Of a DNA stretch of 64,000 bases, positions 51,013 to 61,700 are shown one piece after another; position 1 is the first letter of the stretch; every line of letters begins with the position of its first letter. Source of the stretch: a bacterium. Lineage in GTDB: Bacteria > Zhuqueibacterota > Zhuqueibacteria > Zhuqueibacterales > Zhuqueibacteraceae. The notes under the pieces are model-generated. The model was given only the letters and a program-made list of their open reading frames with translations, was not told the origin of the DNA and did not search any database. The DNA is taken from contig JAKLJX010000001.1 in NCBI GenBank assembly GCA_023150945.1, positions 434,001-498,000 on the forward strand, written 5' to 3'. The position numbers and the translations under genes were made by a program.

Positions 51013-52308
51013 CTACACATGCGCCGGCGGCTGCAGCGGCGCGATCTTGCCCTCCGCCAGCAGCTTTTGATATTGATTCCACGACATCGCGGGCTTGCCG
51101 CCGCTTTGATCCTGCATGGTGATGCAGCCCTCCGCCGGGCAAACCAGCAGGCACATGTTGCAGCCCACGCATTTTTCTGTGATCACTTCATAGTGATTGG
51201 TGCCGTTGCGTTTTTCCATGCGAATGCTCTGATGGCAGCCGTCTTCGCAAGCGATGTAGCACAGCCCGCAGTGAATGCAGAGCTTTTGGTCGATTTGCGC
51301 CGTGATCGCATAGTTGAGATCGAGATTGCCCCAGTCGGTGACGCGGTCGAGCGACTTGCCGATGAAATCCCGCGTGCAGGTGAAACCCTTCTCCCGCATC
51401 CAGTTTTCCATGCCTTCGATCATGCCCGCGACGATGCGAAAGCCGTAGTGCATGACCGCGGTGCAAACCTGCACGCTGGTCGCGCCCACCAGCATGAATT
51501 CCACTGCATCACTCCAGCTTTGGATGCCGCCGATGCCGCTGAGCGGCACGCGCCGCGGCGCCTGTTCATCGGCGGCGACTTGCTGCACCATGTTGAGCGC
51601 GATCGGTTTCACCGCCGGGCCGCAATAGCCGCCGTGCGAGGATTGCCCGCGCACCGCCGGCCGCGGCACGAACGTGTCGAGATCGATGCCGGTAATCGAG
51701 TTGATGGTGTTGATCATCGACAGGGCATCGGCGCCGCCGCGCACTGCCGCGCGCGCGATGTAGCGAATGTCCGTGACATTGGGCGTGAGCTTGATCATCA
51801 CCGGCGTGGTCGCCACTTCCTTCACCCATTCGGTGATTTGGCAGGCATACTCCGGCACCTGCCCCACCGCCGATCCCATGCCGCGCTCACTCATGCCGTG
51901 CGGACAGCCGAAATTCAGTTCCAGCCCGTCGCAGCCGGTGTCCTCCGTGCGCTTGACGATGTCATGCCAGGCCGCGCGCGTGGAATCGACCATGAGCGAC
52001 ACCAGCAGGGCATTTTTCGGATAGCGCTTTTTGATGTCGGCAATCTCGCGCAGATTGTCCGCCAGCGGCCGGTCGGTGATCAACTCGATGTTGTTGAGTC
52101 CCAGCACCCGCTGGTTGGCATAATGCACCGCGGAATAGCGGCTGCTGACGTTGACGATCGGCTCGCCGATGGTTTTCCACACCGCGCCGCCCCAGCCCGC
52201 CTCGAAAGCGCGCGCCACTTGATAGGCGCTGTTGGTGGGCGGCGCCGAGGCCAGCCAAAACGGATTGGGTGATTTGATGCCGCAGAAATCAATGGAAAGA
52301 TCAGGCAT
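51013..52308 (-). CDS. preA: NAD-dependent dihydropyrimidine dehydrogenase subunit PreA
   Basis: 431 residues: an FMN-binding TIM-barrel like dihydroorotate dehydrogenase (SIDFCGIKSPNPFWLASAPP at the start, NFGCPHGMSERGMG with the catalytic Cys, INSITGIDLDTF) plus two C-terminal [4Fe-4S] ferredoxin sites (CIHCGLCYIACEDGC and CVGCNMCLLVCPAEGC). With PreT it reduces uracil and thymine to the 5,6-dihydro compounds using NADH. Start at 52308 with AGAGGTG upstream; the longer frame to 52389 adds basic residues only. The gene for PreT ends 98 bases upstream. Confidence 0.95.
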   Translation of the reverse strand: MPDLSIDFCGIKSPNPFWLASAPPTNSAYQVARAFEAGWGGAVWKTIGEPIVNVSSRYSAVHYANQRVLGLNNIELITDRPLADNLREIADIKKRYPKNALLVSLMVDSTRAAWHDIVKRTEDTGCDGLELNFGCPHGMSERGMGSAVGQVPEYACQITEWVKEVATTPVMIKLTPNVTDIRYIARAAVRGGADALSMINTINSITGIDLDTFVPRPAVRGQSSHGGYCGPAVKPIALNMVQQVAADEQAPRRVPLSGIGGIQSWSDAVEFMLVGATSVQVCTAVMHYGFRIVAGMIEGMENWMREKGFTCTRDFIGKSLDRVTDWGNLDLNYAITAQIDQKLCIHCGLCYIACEDGCHQSIRMEKRNGTNHYEVITEKCVGCNMCLLVCPAEGCITMQDQSGGKPAMSWNQYQKLLAEGKIAPLQPPAHV

Positions 52309-52406
52309 GAGTGCACCTCTTTTGCTCAAGGGCCATGGAAATCTCAGCGCCGGCGCACATGCGGAACGCGGTCTGCGCCGGCTATGCAAGGATGCCGCGC
52401 CGGCAA

Positions 52407-53753
52407 TCAGCGCGCGGCCCGGTTGGAATTCAAATACTGCAGGATGCCGCGGGCGGCAATTTTGCCCATTTCCACTGCATCCACGACTTCGCTGCCGCCG
52501 TTGACGCAGTCACCGCCGGCAAAAAAGCCCGGCACGGAAGTCGCGCCGGTGGCGGGATCAACAACCACCCGCTTGCCCTCCATTTTGAGTTCGGGAATCG
52601 TTTGGTAGAGTTCGTAGAGAGCGTCCTGGCCGAGCGCCGCCACGACCATGTCACAAGCAATGGTGTGAAACGAATCGGGGATTTCCTGCAAGCGCTGGCC
52701 TTTGGCGCCGGGCTGAACCTGGACGCATTCCAAGCCAACCACTTTGCCGTGCGCGCCCACGATCCGTTTGGGCAGCGTATGCCACAGGAATTGCACGCCA
52801 TCGGATTTTGCCAGCGCGTATTCGTAGGCAAAGGCGGGCATCTCGGCTGCGCCGCGGCGATAGACGATCGTGACCTTTTCCGCGCCCAACCGGCGCGCGG
52901 CCGTGGCCACGTCGATCGCGGTGTTGCCCGCGCCGATCACCACCACGTTTTCACCCACGACACATTCCGCGAGGGCGCCCAGCCGCGTCGGCATGATGAA
53001 ATCCAACGCTTCGAACGCGCCGGTCAACTCTTCGCCCGCGATGCCCAAGCTGGCGGTTTTGCCCAAGCCCGTGCCCAGAAATACGGCATCGTACTCCTGC
53101 AGCAACCGACTCACCGGCAAGTCTTTGCCGACCGGCGTGTTGAAACGGATGGGAATGCCAATCTGCTGCACGTAAGCCACCTCGGCACGGGCAAATTCGG
53201 TGTTGACCTTGTACGCCGCAATGCCGGAGGTGTTGAGTCCGCCGGCAAATTCCTTGGCTTCATAAACCATGGCCTCGACGCCGAGTTTGATCAGCTCGTG
53301 CGCGCAGGACAAGCCGGCCGGCCCCGCGCCAATGACCGCAGCTTTTTTGCCGAGCGGCTGGCCGGTAGTGAAAAATTGCAGATTGCGCTCCAGCACGTGA
53401 TCGGTGGCGTAGCGCTGCAGCCGCCCGATTTGAATCGGCTTCTCATTGAGGCCGTGCAACACGCAAGCGCCTTCGCACAGCACCTCGGTGGGGCAGGCGC
53501 GCGCACAGGTGCCGCCGAAGATATTCGCGGACAAAATCGTGCGGCCCGCGCCCGCGACATCGCGCTCGAGGATTTGACGAATGAACTTCGGCACGTCGAT
53601 GCCGGTGGGGCAGGCGCGGATGCAGGGCGCATCGTAGCAAAACAGACAGCGTGCCGCTTCCAGCAGGGCTTCGTTGGGAGTGTAGCGGGGCGCCAGATCG
53701 GCAAAGTTCTGCGCGAGTTGTTCCGCGCTCAAGCGCGTGGGTTGCAGACTCAT
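52407..53753 (-). CDS. preT: NAD-dependent dihydropyrimidine dehydrogenase subunit PreT
   Basis: 448 residues. N-terminal Fe-S cluster domain (CLFCYDAPCIRACPTGIDV and CARACPTEVLCEGACV) followed by two Rossmann domains: FAD site AVIGAGPAGLSCA and NAD site VVVIGAGNTAIDVA, then the GDCVNGG flavin segment. This glutamate-synthase-small-subunit-like chain hands electrons from NADH via FAD and Fe-S to PreA. GGAAAGGCGAC upstream of the ATG supports the start. The gene order preT-preA on the minus strand directly follows dihydropyrimidinase. Confidence 0.95.
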   Translation of the reverse strand: MSLQPTRLSAEQLAQNFADLAPRYTPNEALLEAARCLFCYDAPCIRACPTGIDVPKFIRQILERDVAGAGRTILSANIFGGTCARACPTEVLCEGACVLHGLNEKPIQIGRLQRYATDHVLERNLQFFTTGQPLGKKAAVIGAGPAGLSCAHELIKLGVEAMVYEAKEFAGGLNTSGIAAYKVNTEFARAEVAYVQQIGIPIRFNTPVGKDLPVSRLLQEYDAVFLGTGLGKTASLGIAGEELTGAFEALDFIMPTRLGALAECVVGENVVVIGAGNTAIDVATAARRLGAEKVTIVYRRGAAEMPAFAYEYALAKSDGVQFLWHTLPKRIVGAHGKVVGLECVQVQPGAKGQRLQEIPDSFHTIACDMVVAALGQDALYELYQTIPELKMEGKRVVVDPATGATSVPGFFAGGDCVNGGSEVVDAVEMGKIAARGILQYLNSNRAAR

Positions 53754-53816
53754 AGTCGCCTTTCCGTGTCTGGTGAAGGGATGATCGAAATCACGTCGAC
53801 AAAGCCGTTGAGTGAA

Positions 53817-55202
53817 TCACAGGCCGTAGGGCTTGCGCGGCAGGAAGCGCCCGGCACCGCGCTCGACCCGCAAATCGCCCTCTTTGTAAACCAGCTTGCC
53901 GCTTGCAATCACGTGAGTGGGATTGCCTTTCACCGTCATGCCTTCGAAGATGCTGCGGTCCACCCGGTGATGCTGCGTCTTTGCGCTGATGGTGCGCGTT
54001 TTTTCAGGATCGAAAACGACGAGATCGGCATCCGAGCCCACGGCGATCGTGCCCTTGCGCGGGTAGAGTCCGAAAATGCGGCAGGCCGTGGTGGTGAAGA
54101 GATTGACGAATTCCTGCGGCGAAAGCCGGCCGCCGTGCACGCCATGATGCCAGAGCAGACTCATGCGGTCTTCAATCGCCGGGCAGCCGTTGGGAATCAA
54201 GGTGAAATTGTCCTTGCCCATCGCCTTTTGCTGCATGGTGAAGGGGCAATGATCGGTGCCGGTGGCTTGAATCATGCCGGCTTTGATGCCGTCCCACAAG
54301 GCGGCGGGATTGCCGGCGGGCCGGAACGGCGGGCTCATGACGTAAGCCGCGGCTTCGAAGCCGGGTTGGCGATAGACTTCATCGTCGAGCACGAGGTGAT
54401 TGATCAGCGACTCGGCATACACGTGGCGCTGGCCGCGCAAGCGGGCGGCGATCACCGCGTCGAGCGCGGCTTTGCACGACAGATGCACAATGTAAACCGG
54501 CACGCCCACCACCTCCGCAATGCGAATCACGCGGTTGGTGGCCTCGCCTTCGACTTCCGGCGGCCGTGAGAGGGCATGAGACTGCGGCCCGGTTTTGCCC
54601 TCGGCCAGGAGTTTGCGCTGCAGGTTCCACACCAAGTCGCCGTTTTCCGCATGCACCGTGGCAATGCCGTTCAGCTCCTTTACCCGGCAGAAGCTGTGAT
54701 AGAGCTGATCATCATTGAGCATGAGCGCGCCTTTGTAGGCCATGAAATGCTTGAAGCTGGTGAGGCCGCGCTCGCGCACCACGACCGCCATCTCCTCCGC
54801 GACTTGCTCGCTCCACCAGGTGATGGCCATGTGGTAGGAGTAGTCCGCCACCGCGATTTTGGCCTTCTCATCCCATTGCCGCAGCGCCTCGAGTAGCGAC
54901 TGATTGGCGTTGGGAATGCAAAAGTCGATGATGGTGGTGACCCCGCCGCAGATGCCCGCCACGGTGCCGGATTCGAAGTCATCTGCGCTCACCGTGCCCA
55001 TGAAAGGCAGCGCCATGTGCACGTGGGGATCGAGGCCGCCGGGCATGACCAGCAAGCCGGTGGCATCAATCACTTCGGTGCCCGCCGGCACCGCGAGTTT
55101 CGCGCCGATCGCGCGAATGATGCTGCCTTCGCAATACACCTCGGCCTGGTAACGGTCGGTGCCGGTGAGGATTTCACCGCCGCGAATGAGGAGTTTTGTC
55201 AT
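53817..55202 (-). CDS. Dihydropyrimidinase (D-hydantoinase type)
   Basis: 461 residues of the amidohydrolase superfamily with a bimetal site: GLDPHVH (H60, H62), carbamylated Lys in FMAYKG (K157), TVHAENG (H184), VHLSCKAA and GTDHCPF with the metal Asp. It opens dihydrouracil or dihydrothymine to the N-carbamoyl beta-amino acid. Between PreT downstream and small membrane gene upstream, so it fits step two of reductive pyrimidine breakdown. AAGGAGAACATC precedes the ATG. Hydantoinase activity is possible, as in the family. Confidence 0.95.
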   Translation of the reverse strand: MTKLLIRGGEILTGTDRYQAEVYCEGSIIRAIGAKLAVPAGTEVIDATGLLVMPGGLDPHVHMALPFMGTVSADDFESGTVAGICGGVTTIIDFCIPNANQSLLEALRQWDEKAKIAVADYSYHMAITWWSEQVAEEMAVVVRERGLTSFKHFMAYKGALMLNDDQLYHSFCRVKELNGIATVHAENGDLVWNLQRKLLAEGKTGPQSHALSRPPEVEGEATNRVIRIAEVVGVPVYIVHLSCKAALDAVIAARLRGQRHVYAESLINHLVLDDEVYRQPGFEAAAYVMSPPFRPAGNPAALWDGIKAGMIQATGTDHCPFTMQQKAMGKDNFTLIPNGCPAIEDRMSLLWHHGVHGGRLSPQEFVNLFTTTACRIFGLYPRKGTIAVGSDADLVVFDPEKTRTISAKTQHHRVDRSIFEGMTVKGNPTHVIASGKLVYKEGDLRVERGAGRFLPRKPYGL

Positions 55203-55288
55203 GATGTTCTCCTTTGCCGCTCAAGTTTGCGCGTTGCTGATGCTGGCAGGGTTTGCCATTGCCTATTCTAAGAAACCATATGCCTTCC

Positions 55289-55663
55289 CTATTTTCCCCA
55301 CAACAAGTACACGCCGAAGACCATGGCCAGAAAACAAAAGATCCATAATACCACCGGCCCCGCGGCCCCGCGAAATTTGAATCCCAGGGCCTCGAGTTCG
55401 ATCGGGCCGGAAACCACGACCTGGAGCAACAACACAATGCAAAATGCAGAAATTGCCGACAACGGCACGCCAACCGACGCGGCATAGTGTTTTTCGATGA
55501 TCTGCAGCAGCCAGCTATTGTCCGATGTGGTGGACCGCAGGGAATGATAGACCAGGAAGCCGACGAAATAGCAGGCCCACAGGGCGGTGCCGAGCACGAT
55601 TCCCCAATTGGCATAACGCCGTAAGCGATTGTCGATGGCTGGTTGTTTGATTTCTGTTTCCAT
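55289..55663 (-). CDS. Small membrane protein, unknown function
   Basis: 124 residues. The N-terminus is polar (ETEIKQPAIDNRLRRYAN), then three hydrophobic helices (about 19-38, 60-80, 98-120) ending FGVYLLWGK. No family was recognised. The ATG at 55663 has an AGG a few bases upstream; a longer frame to 55744 adds Lys/Ser-rich residues of little credibility. It lies 87 bases before dihydropyrimidinase; possibly co-transcribed, but could be unrelated. Confidence 0.7.
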   Translation of the reverse strand: METEIKQPAIDNRLRRYANWGIVLGTALWACYFVGFLVYHSLRSTTSDNSWLLQIIEKHYAASVGVPLSAISAFCIVLLLQVVVSGPIELEALGFKFRGAAGPVVLWIFCFLAMVFGVYLLWGK

Positions 55664-56016
55664 GAAGACCTGTTTGCGAGGTGAGCAGCCTGAGGAAACG
55701 GAGGAACGGGCTGTGCTCTTTTTCCTCCATTTCTGAAAAAACACGAGTGCACTGACGCCTTTGGAAGTCTATCCTCTCTCCGCCGCCATCCTGTCAAGGA
55801 TCATGTGAGAATTTGGGCGCTGCGCCGAATGCTGCACCCGATTTGGCGGAATGACATTTTCAAACCGAACAGCCGTACGCGTTTCGAGAATTAGTCGCGG
55901 CGAGATCAACCACCGGAGCGCGAAGAGAGCAGAGATGAGACCGGACTATTCGCCTGCTTGGCGTCCTCGCGGTTCGAATCTTTGCCATTCTCGCAAAGAT
56001 ACAATCTCAAACCGGC
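55664..56016. other. Intergenic region with a degenerate dispersed repeat
   Basis: GAGCGCGAAGAGAGCAGAG near 55,917 and CTTGGCGTCCTCGCGGTTCGAATC near 55,957 form a worn copy of the GCGGAG-type repeat. The GTTCGAATC here is not a tRNA T-arm; no cloverleaf surrounds it. No gene. Confidence 0.5.
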
Positions 56017-56667
56017 CTAAAGATTCCACGCCCCCAGCGCCAAAACGATACTGCCCGCCACGTAGGCAGCTTCGTTATTGACGTTGCCGGACAATACCAG
56101 ACCCAAACCGAGTATCTGTTTCACATGGGTAATCACTTGCGCTTTGGCCAGCAGGCTCGGCGCCTTGACGGAACGAACCCGCCCGCGACTGCTTTCCGAG
56201 TCATAATACCAGCGCGTCAACCCCGCGCCCAGGCTCAGCGACGCTTCCAGATACGGCAGGGAGTGTACAAAGCCGTAGCTCGCCCACCATGACTTGATCT
56301 CCCAAGCTTCGATCATCTGATGGTCGAGGCCAATCGACACCAAGCGGTGCTTGCGGCGAAAGTGTGCACTGGCGTTGAAATGAAGGAAAGCTTCCCACGA
56401 AGTCCAATACCGGCCACTGATATCCGCGGAAGCCACGCCCAACCCGCCCTGGAGCCAGAAAGCATGAGGCCCGGTCTTGCCGTCCTGCTGATCACCCTGA
56501 CCGTCGCTTTGAATCAGGCCCTGTTTTTCCTGCCTCACCTCGAGCGGCCGCATCATCCTGCTCGTTGCGCTGCCGGCCCAATGCTTGCTTTGTGCCGGCG
56601 CCGTTTCGAACAGGCCGGCTGCAGCAAGCAGCGCTGCGATGCAAACACGGGCAGATTTTCCGTTCAT
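56017..56667 (-). CDS. Exported protein, probably envelope-localised, unknown function
   Basis: 216 residues with a signal peptide (about 1-25, ending APAQ). The body alternates hydrophobic and polar residues (HAFWLQGGLGVASADISGRY, then LPYLEASLSLGAGLTRWYY), as in small outer-membrane beta-barrels, with two weakly hydrophobic stretches at the end. No family recognised. GGAGGTGG directly precedes the ATG. It is 40 bases after the aminotransferase gene's stop on the same strand, so may share its transcript. Confidence 0.7.
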   Translation of the reverse strand: MNGKSARVCIAALLAAAGLFETAPAQSKHWAGSATSRMMRPLEVRQEKQGLIQSDGQGDQQDGKTGPHAFWLQGGLGVASADISGRYWTSWEAFLHFNASAHFRRKHRLVSIGLDHQMIEAWEIKSWWASYGFVHSLPYLEASLSLGAGLTRWYYDSESSRGRVRSVKAPSLLAKAQVITHVKQILGLGLVLSGNVNNEAAYVAGSIVLALGAWNL

Positions 56668-56706
56668 ACACCACCTCCCGCGGCAACGTCGCAGCGTTCG
56701 CCGCGC

Positions 56707-58101
56707 TTACGCCGCTTCCACTTCGGACAGCACGCGATCCAGCGTGTCGGTGAGAAAATCCGCATCACCTTGCGTGAGGCACATCGGCGGCTTGATGCGC
56801 AGCACATTGCCGTGCAAACCGCCTTTGCCGATCAGCAGGCCGTTGTTCTTGGTGCGTTCCATCACCTCGGCGGTTTCAGCGGTGGCGGGTTCCTTGGTGC
56901 TGCGGTCTTTCACCAGCTCCACCCCCAGCATCAAGCCCAAGCCGCGCACCTCGCCGATCAGCCGGTGTTTGTCCATCAAGCCGGTGAGTTTCTCTTTCAA
57001 GTAGTTTCCGACTTGCGCGGCGTTCGCCTGGGTGCCCTCTTTGTCGATCACCTCGAGCGTCGCCAGTCCCTGCACCATCGAAACCGGGTTGCCGCCAAAG
57101 GTGTTGAACCAGATTTTTTGTGACATCACTGCGGCGATCTCGCGGCGGGTAGTGAGCGCGCTCAGCGGAATGCCGTTGCCGATACCCTTGGCCATCGCGA
57201 TGGCATCCGGCGTCACGCCCCAGTTTTGAATGCCCCAGTAATGGCTGCCGGTGCGGCCGAAGCCGGTTTGCACTTCATCGGCGATGAACAGGCCGCCATA
57301 CTTTTTCACAATCTCATACACGATCTTGAAGTATTCCGGCGGCGGCGTCACCGTGCCGCCCACCCCCTGAATCGGCTCGCCGATGAACGCCGCGACTTTG
57401 CCGCTGGTGTTGTGCTTGATCACGTTTTCCACGTCGCGGGCGCAGTGCAGATCACAGGCGGGATAGGTCTTGCCGAACGGACAGCGGTAGCAATAGCCCG
57501 GCGCGACGTGATGAATGTTGCCGGCAGCCGGAATCGGATACTTCCAGGTGCTGTGGCCGACCAGGCTCATGGTGGCGAGGCCGGCGCCGTGATAGCAGTT
57601 GCGCAACGCCAGCACGTCGAGGTTGCCGGTGAACAGCCGCGCCATGGTGAGGGCGAGATCGTTGGTTTCACTGCCGGAATTGGTGAAGAAGGTGACCTTC
57701 AGGTCCGGGCTGGGCATTTTTTCCGCGAGCTTTTTGGCGAGCAGCGGCATGGCGGGATGCAGATAGATGGTGGTGGCGTGCTGCAGCTTGTCGATCTGCG
57801 CCTTGGTTCTGGCGATCACCTCGGGATGGCAGTGGCCGACGCTGATGGTGACGATGCCGCCGAGCGCATCGAGATATTGCCGGCCGGTGTCGTCGTAGAG
57901 GTATTGCATGTGGCCGCGCACCAGATTGATCGGCTCGCGATAGTACATGAACACCGCCGGCGGCAGATACTCGCGCCGCAAGGCCAAAACCTGGTCGCGG
58001 CTCAATTCGTTTTCGGAAGCAACCGTTTCGGCGGGTTGGGCGCCGGGGTTGGGTTCACGCGCATGGACCTGAGCAGTGGGGGCAACGACGGTCGCTTGCA
58101 T
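56707..58101 (-). CDS. Class III aminotransferase (AGXT2-like, beta-alanine/3-aminoisobutyrate type)
   Basis: 464 residues of PLP fold type I, class III: NSGSETNDLALTMARLFTGN, the EVQTGFGRTG segment and the PLP Lys in AIAMAKGIGNG. AGXT2-like enzymes move the amino group from beta-alanine, 3-aminoisobutyrate or alanine to pyruvate or glyoxylate. Next to the pyrimidine cluster on the same strand, the likely substrates are the beta-amino acids that beta-ureidopropionase yields. The first about 40 residues (Ala/Pro-rich) precede the fold; AGAGGAG before ATG 58101 supports this start against the frame to 58329. Confidence 0.9.
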   Translation of the reverse strand: MQATVVAPTAQVHAREPNPGAQPAETVASENELSRDQVLALRREYLPPAVFMYYREPINLVRGHMQYLYDDTGRQYLDALGGIVTISVGHCHPEVIARTKAQIDKLQHATTIYLHPAMPLLAKKLAEKMPSPDLKVTFFTNSGSETNDLALTMARLFTGNLDVLALRNCYHGAGLATMSLVGHSTWKYPIPAAGNIHHVAPGYCYRCPFGKTYPACDLHCARDVENVIKHNTSGKVAAFIGEPIQGVGGTVTPPPEYFKIVYEIVKKYGGLFIADEVQTGFGRTGSHYWGIQNWGVTPDAIAMAKGIGNGIPLSALTTRREIAAVMSQKIWFNTFGGNPVSMVQGLATLEVIDKEGTQANAAQVGNYLKEKLTGLMDKHRLIGEVRGLGLMLGVELVKDRSTKEPATAETAEVMERTKNNGLLIGKGGLHGNVLRIKPPMCLTQGDADFLTDTLDRVLSEVEAA

Positions 58102-58700
58102 GGCCGGCTCCTCTTGGGTGAGATCGAAACAGGCAACGGATTTTTTGGGGAAAGAGCGCTCGCGCGCAGGCGAAAAAGCGGGGGCAAAATACAAAACCGG
58201 TGGTGGAAATGCAAGAGGGATGAGGCCGGCGGCGGCATGCCTGCAGTCACGGGAGCTGTCACGCTGCAAGCATCTTGTGACAATCAACGGCGATGCTGAG
58301 TTGAAAGAAGATTCGCTCCAGGATGGCAATCTCCCTCCGTGACTGAGGCATTGTCCGGCCGCCCGTGGCCGGTGCGCTTGTCCCTTCCCATCTTCCTGCC
58401 AGCAGGTTCAGCCCGCTGCTCCGGCTTGGTCAAATCTCTTGCCGGCGGCGCGAGGGAACATTATCTAACCGGCAGAAGAATGTCAAACGATACTTTAGCC
58501 GAAGCGCAGGGCTTCTGTCATTGATGGAACAAACACGGCCTGCTGGCTTCTCATGCTGCAAAGCATGCTCTTCAGTAAGAAGGTGGCGCTTTTGCCGGGA
58601 GGCGCACGCTCGAGTTGCACAAGATGCTTGCGGCACACGCGCCGATGCGGTAATGGATGCTTGCCGCATCACCCGCATGGCCGGCCCTCATGTGGCTGAA
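58102..58700. other. Gap between T9SS-protein and aminotransferase genes
   Basis: 600 bp upstream of the aminotransferase start. Short frames on both strands lack ribosome sites and recognisable products; no promoter could be singled out. It contains the leader of the aminotransferase operon. Confidence 0.4.
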
Positions 58701-58707
58701 ACATTGC

Positions 58708-58742
58708 AGAAAAGCGAAAGCCGGCAGTGCCGGCTTTCGCTT
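58708..58742 (-). terminator. Intrinsic terminator of the T9SS-protein gene
   Basis: AAGCGAAAGCCGGC (58712-58725) and GCCGGCTTTCGCTT (58729-58742) form a perfect 14-bp stem with loop AGT. On the minus strand the stem is followed by TTTTCT, 56 bases beyond the stop of the secreted protein gene. Confidence 0.85.
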
Positions 58743-58797
58743 GTGCAGAAGTAATGAAGAGAGGCAACGCTGTGGCCTCGGGAAAAGCGCGCCGCCG

Positions 58798-61700
58798 TTA
58801 TTTTTGCAAAACCATCTTGCGCACCTGCCTGTGCTGGCCGGCGGTGACTTTGTACAGATAGATGCCGGTTGCCACGGCCCGGCCGGCCTCATCGCGGCCA
58901 TCCCACACCGCGCTGTGATAACCCGCCGGTTGCGCCGCCTGATTCACCAGCGTGCGCACCTTGCGGCCGAGCTGATCATAAATCACCAGCGATACCACCG
59001 CGGCCTCAGGCAGGTTGTAGCGAATGCTGGTTTCCGGATTGAAGGGATTGGGGAAGTTCTGCAGCAGCTCGAACTGCTCCGGCACCAGCGCGATGGCGCC
59101 GGCTTGTTTGGAGACGAACTCCGGCTTGCCGACCAGCAGCTTCAGCCGCTTTTGCACCGGCTGTGTGCCGCTGCGAAAGGCGTATTCGGCTTTCGCGCGC
59201 AGGTTTTGAGCGAGGCCCAGCGCTTCATCGATCAGATACACCTCGACGTTCGCGGGGAAGTCGCCGACCAAAGCGAAGCGCACGCGCACCTCACGCTGGG
59301 TTTGATTGGTTGCCACTTCGAAATCCCACACCTGATCCGCCTCGTGGCTGGCGCGGAAATCCGTGCAGAAATTCTCAGCCGGCTGCCGCCATTCCGGATG
59401 TGGGAAGGAGACTGAAACATAGTCACCGATCACCGGCGGCTCCGCCATTTCCGTGGCATCGTAGTCTGCGCTAGCCGACTGGCGAATGCCTGCCCAGTTG
59501 AGTTGATCCTGGGCCTCGCCGGCGCGCGCACTGATCTGCACTGCCCATTCACCAGCCTGCCACGCCATTGCCGGCGCATTGACTTTGCCAATGCGGCCGG
59601 GCACTGCCACCGGCTGCACGATCAAGCGCAAGGGCGCAGAGGTCGAGACGCCCTGACCGCGCACGACATAGATGGCATAACCGCGCCAGGGATCCATCAC
59701 GTCGGAGAAGGTCCATTGCCGCTCGAATGACCACAAACTCACGGTATCCTTGTCGGCATTGATCAAACGCAGCGAGCGCTTGTGCACCGGGAAGTTGAAG
59801 GGCGTGGCAATCAGGTTCCAGCCTTCCTGCACCGTCAGGGTGTCGGGGCATACGGTGCGCCGGGTTTGTCCCGGGCCGCTGTCGAACACCGTGTCCTGCT
59901 TGCGCGTGATCGCGAAGAAGGCCCGGCCCGGCGTGAACGTCCGCGCTTTGGTGCCTTCCTGCCAGCGCGTGGCCTGCGGATTCTGCGGCACGTAGTCGAA
60001 CAAGCGCCATTGCTTGGCATCATACGCGCCGAGATCATCCTTCAAGACGTTGATCGCGTTGCTGTCATCCAGATCATAGGGAATCGAGATCAATTGATAG
60101 CTGGTGGTGGAATCTCCGGAAACCAGCGGCACGGGCCGGCCGTCGGAATCGATGCGGAAATCGCCCTCGCCAGTGACGCGCGTGCGGAGGGGATACCAAT
60201 ACTCGCCGTCATGATCCAGCGCCAGCGCGCCGCTGTTGTCATCATCACCGTAACAGGTGGGACTGTTGAGCGGGCCGTAGGCCATATTGGGGCCATTAAA
60301 AGCAGCAGGCACGTTGTCGCGCGCCATGGCGCGGAACTCAATGCCGCGGCGTGTGACGCCGGCGATCGGAATCGTGAAGCGGAAGGTGTCGGTCCGGCTC
60401 ACGCGGAAGGCCGGCACTGGCGGCGCTTCCGTGGCGGCCCCGCCCAAGCGGTAATGCACCCACACCGTGTCCACGCCAGAAAGGCTGTCGGTGACCACCA
60501 GCCGGTCGAGGAAATCCTGGCCGCTCAGTGCGATGTTGTTGCTGAGTGATTTGACGCGGCGGATCTCCGGCGGGCACATGTCGAAGCGATAGTGCGCGGC
60601 CGAGTAGTTTGCCGGGTTGATGTTGCCGGCGGAATCCGCCAGCCAGACATAGAGGCTGTCATCGCCGCAAAGATCTTCGGAGTTGAACAGCACGGAAAAC
60701 CTTGCCGTGTCGCCGGCCGCGCGAGTCAGTTCAGCCTCGCCCTGGGCCTCGATTTGGCTTTTGGGCGGAGTTTTGAATTTCCAGAAGACCCGGGCGGCAT
60801 CACGGGCATTGCCCGGCAGCCTGAAGGAGAATCGCATGAGTTGGCCGGCACCAAACCAGGTGGAAGATTGAATCTCAGTTGAAAGCACGCCATTGCTGAT
60901 ATGCCGTTTCCAGGGGCCATTGGAATTGCTGGTGGGGCGTCCGGCGCTGGTGGTATCAAACCTGATTGTCCGGTTCGGTTCCGGCGGCCAGCGATAGGCA
61001 TTGGCATGGCCCGAATTTCCGGCTTTGTCGATCACCCAGACATAGACGAACCAATTGCCCTGCCCGTCCTTACCCTTTTGCCTCAGTTTGTTCAGCGTTA
61101 GATTCACACACGTCAGCGAGGCGGTGGTGTCACTGGTTGCCAAGCGATAGAAACCGCCATTGGCCGTGTCTGCCGCAGAGGTGGGGCGCGTATTAGGATC
61201 GCGCACGAATCGCCAGCGCACCTCGGCAATATCGCGGCCGTCTTGCACCTGCCAGCAGAATGGGATGCTGCCGCCGTTGGTATAGTAGGCATAGCCGCCG
61301 GGCCAGGTGTAGCCGCCGCTGAGGTACAGGTTGCGCACCACCGGCGTGCCGACGTAGTAGTACAGCGGGCTGTAGAAGGGGCTGTTGTTGTAGCCCGAAG
61401 TGCCGTTGGTGCCGTCCAGCCAGATCCAGCAATAGTTGCGGCCGGCGGCCACGACGTTCCGCAGCGGAATCTTGAAGCACAGCGTGCCGCCACTGACCAC
61501 CGGGACGGCGCTGCCGGTAAAATCCGTGGGACTTTGCGGTGCGATGAAATTGGGAATGATCTTCCAACGCACAAACGCGACATTGGCCACGTTGGCGGGC
61601 AAACAGATCTGCAAGGTATCGGCAGAGAGATAGCCCTGATAACCGCCATAGGCGCTCCAATTCACTTCGATCGTGGTGATCGGCGGTGGCGGCTGCGGGG

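Noticed and set aside
52311-54569. 752-codon plus-strand frame across preT and dihydropyrimidinase
   Set aside because: Spans two well-identified minus-strand genes and their gap; codon pattern is that of a complement.
55957-55985. GGTTCGAATC as a tRNA T-arm
   Set aside because: It belongs to the dispersed repeat and no acceptor or anticodon arms can be drawn around it.
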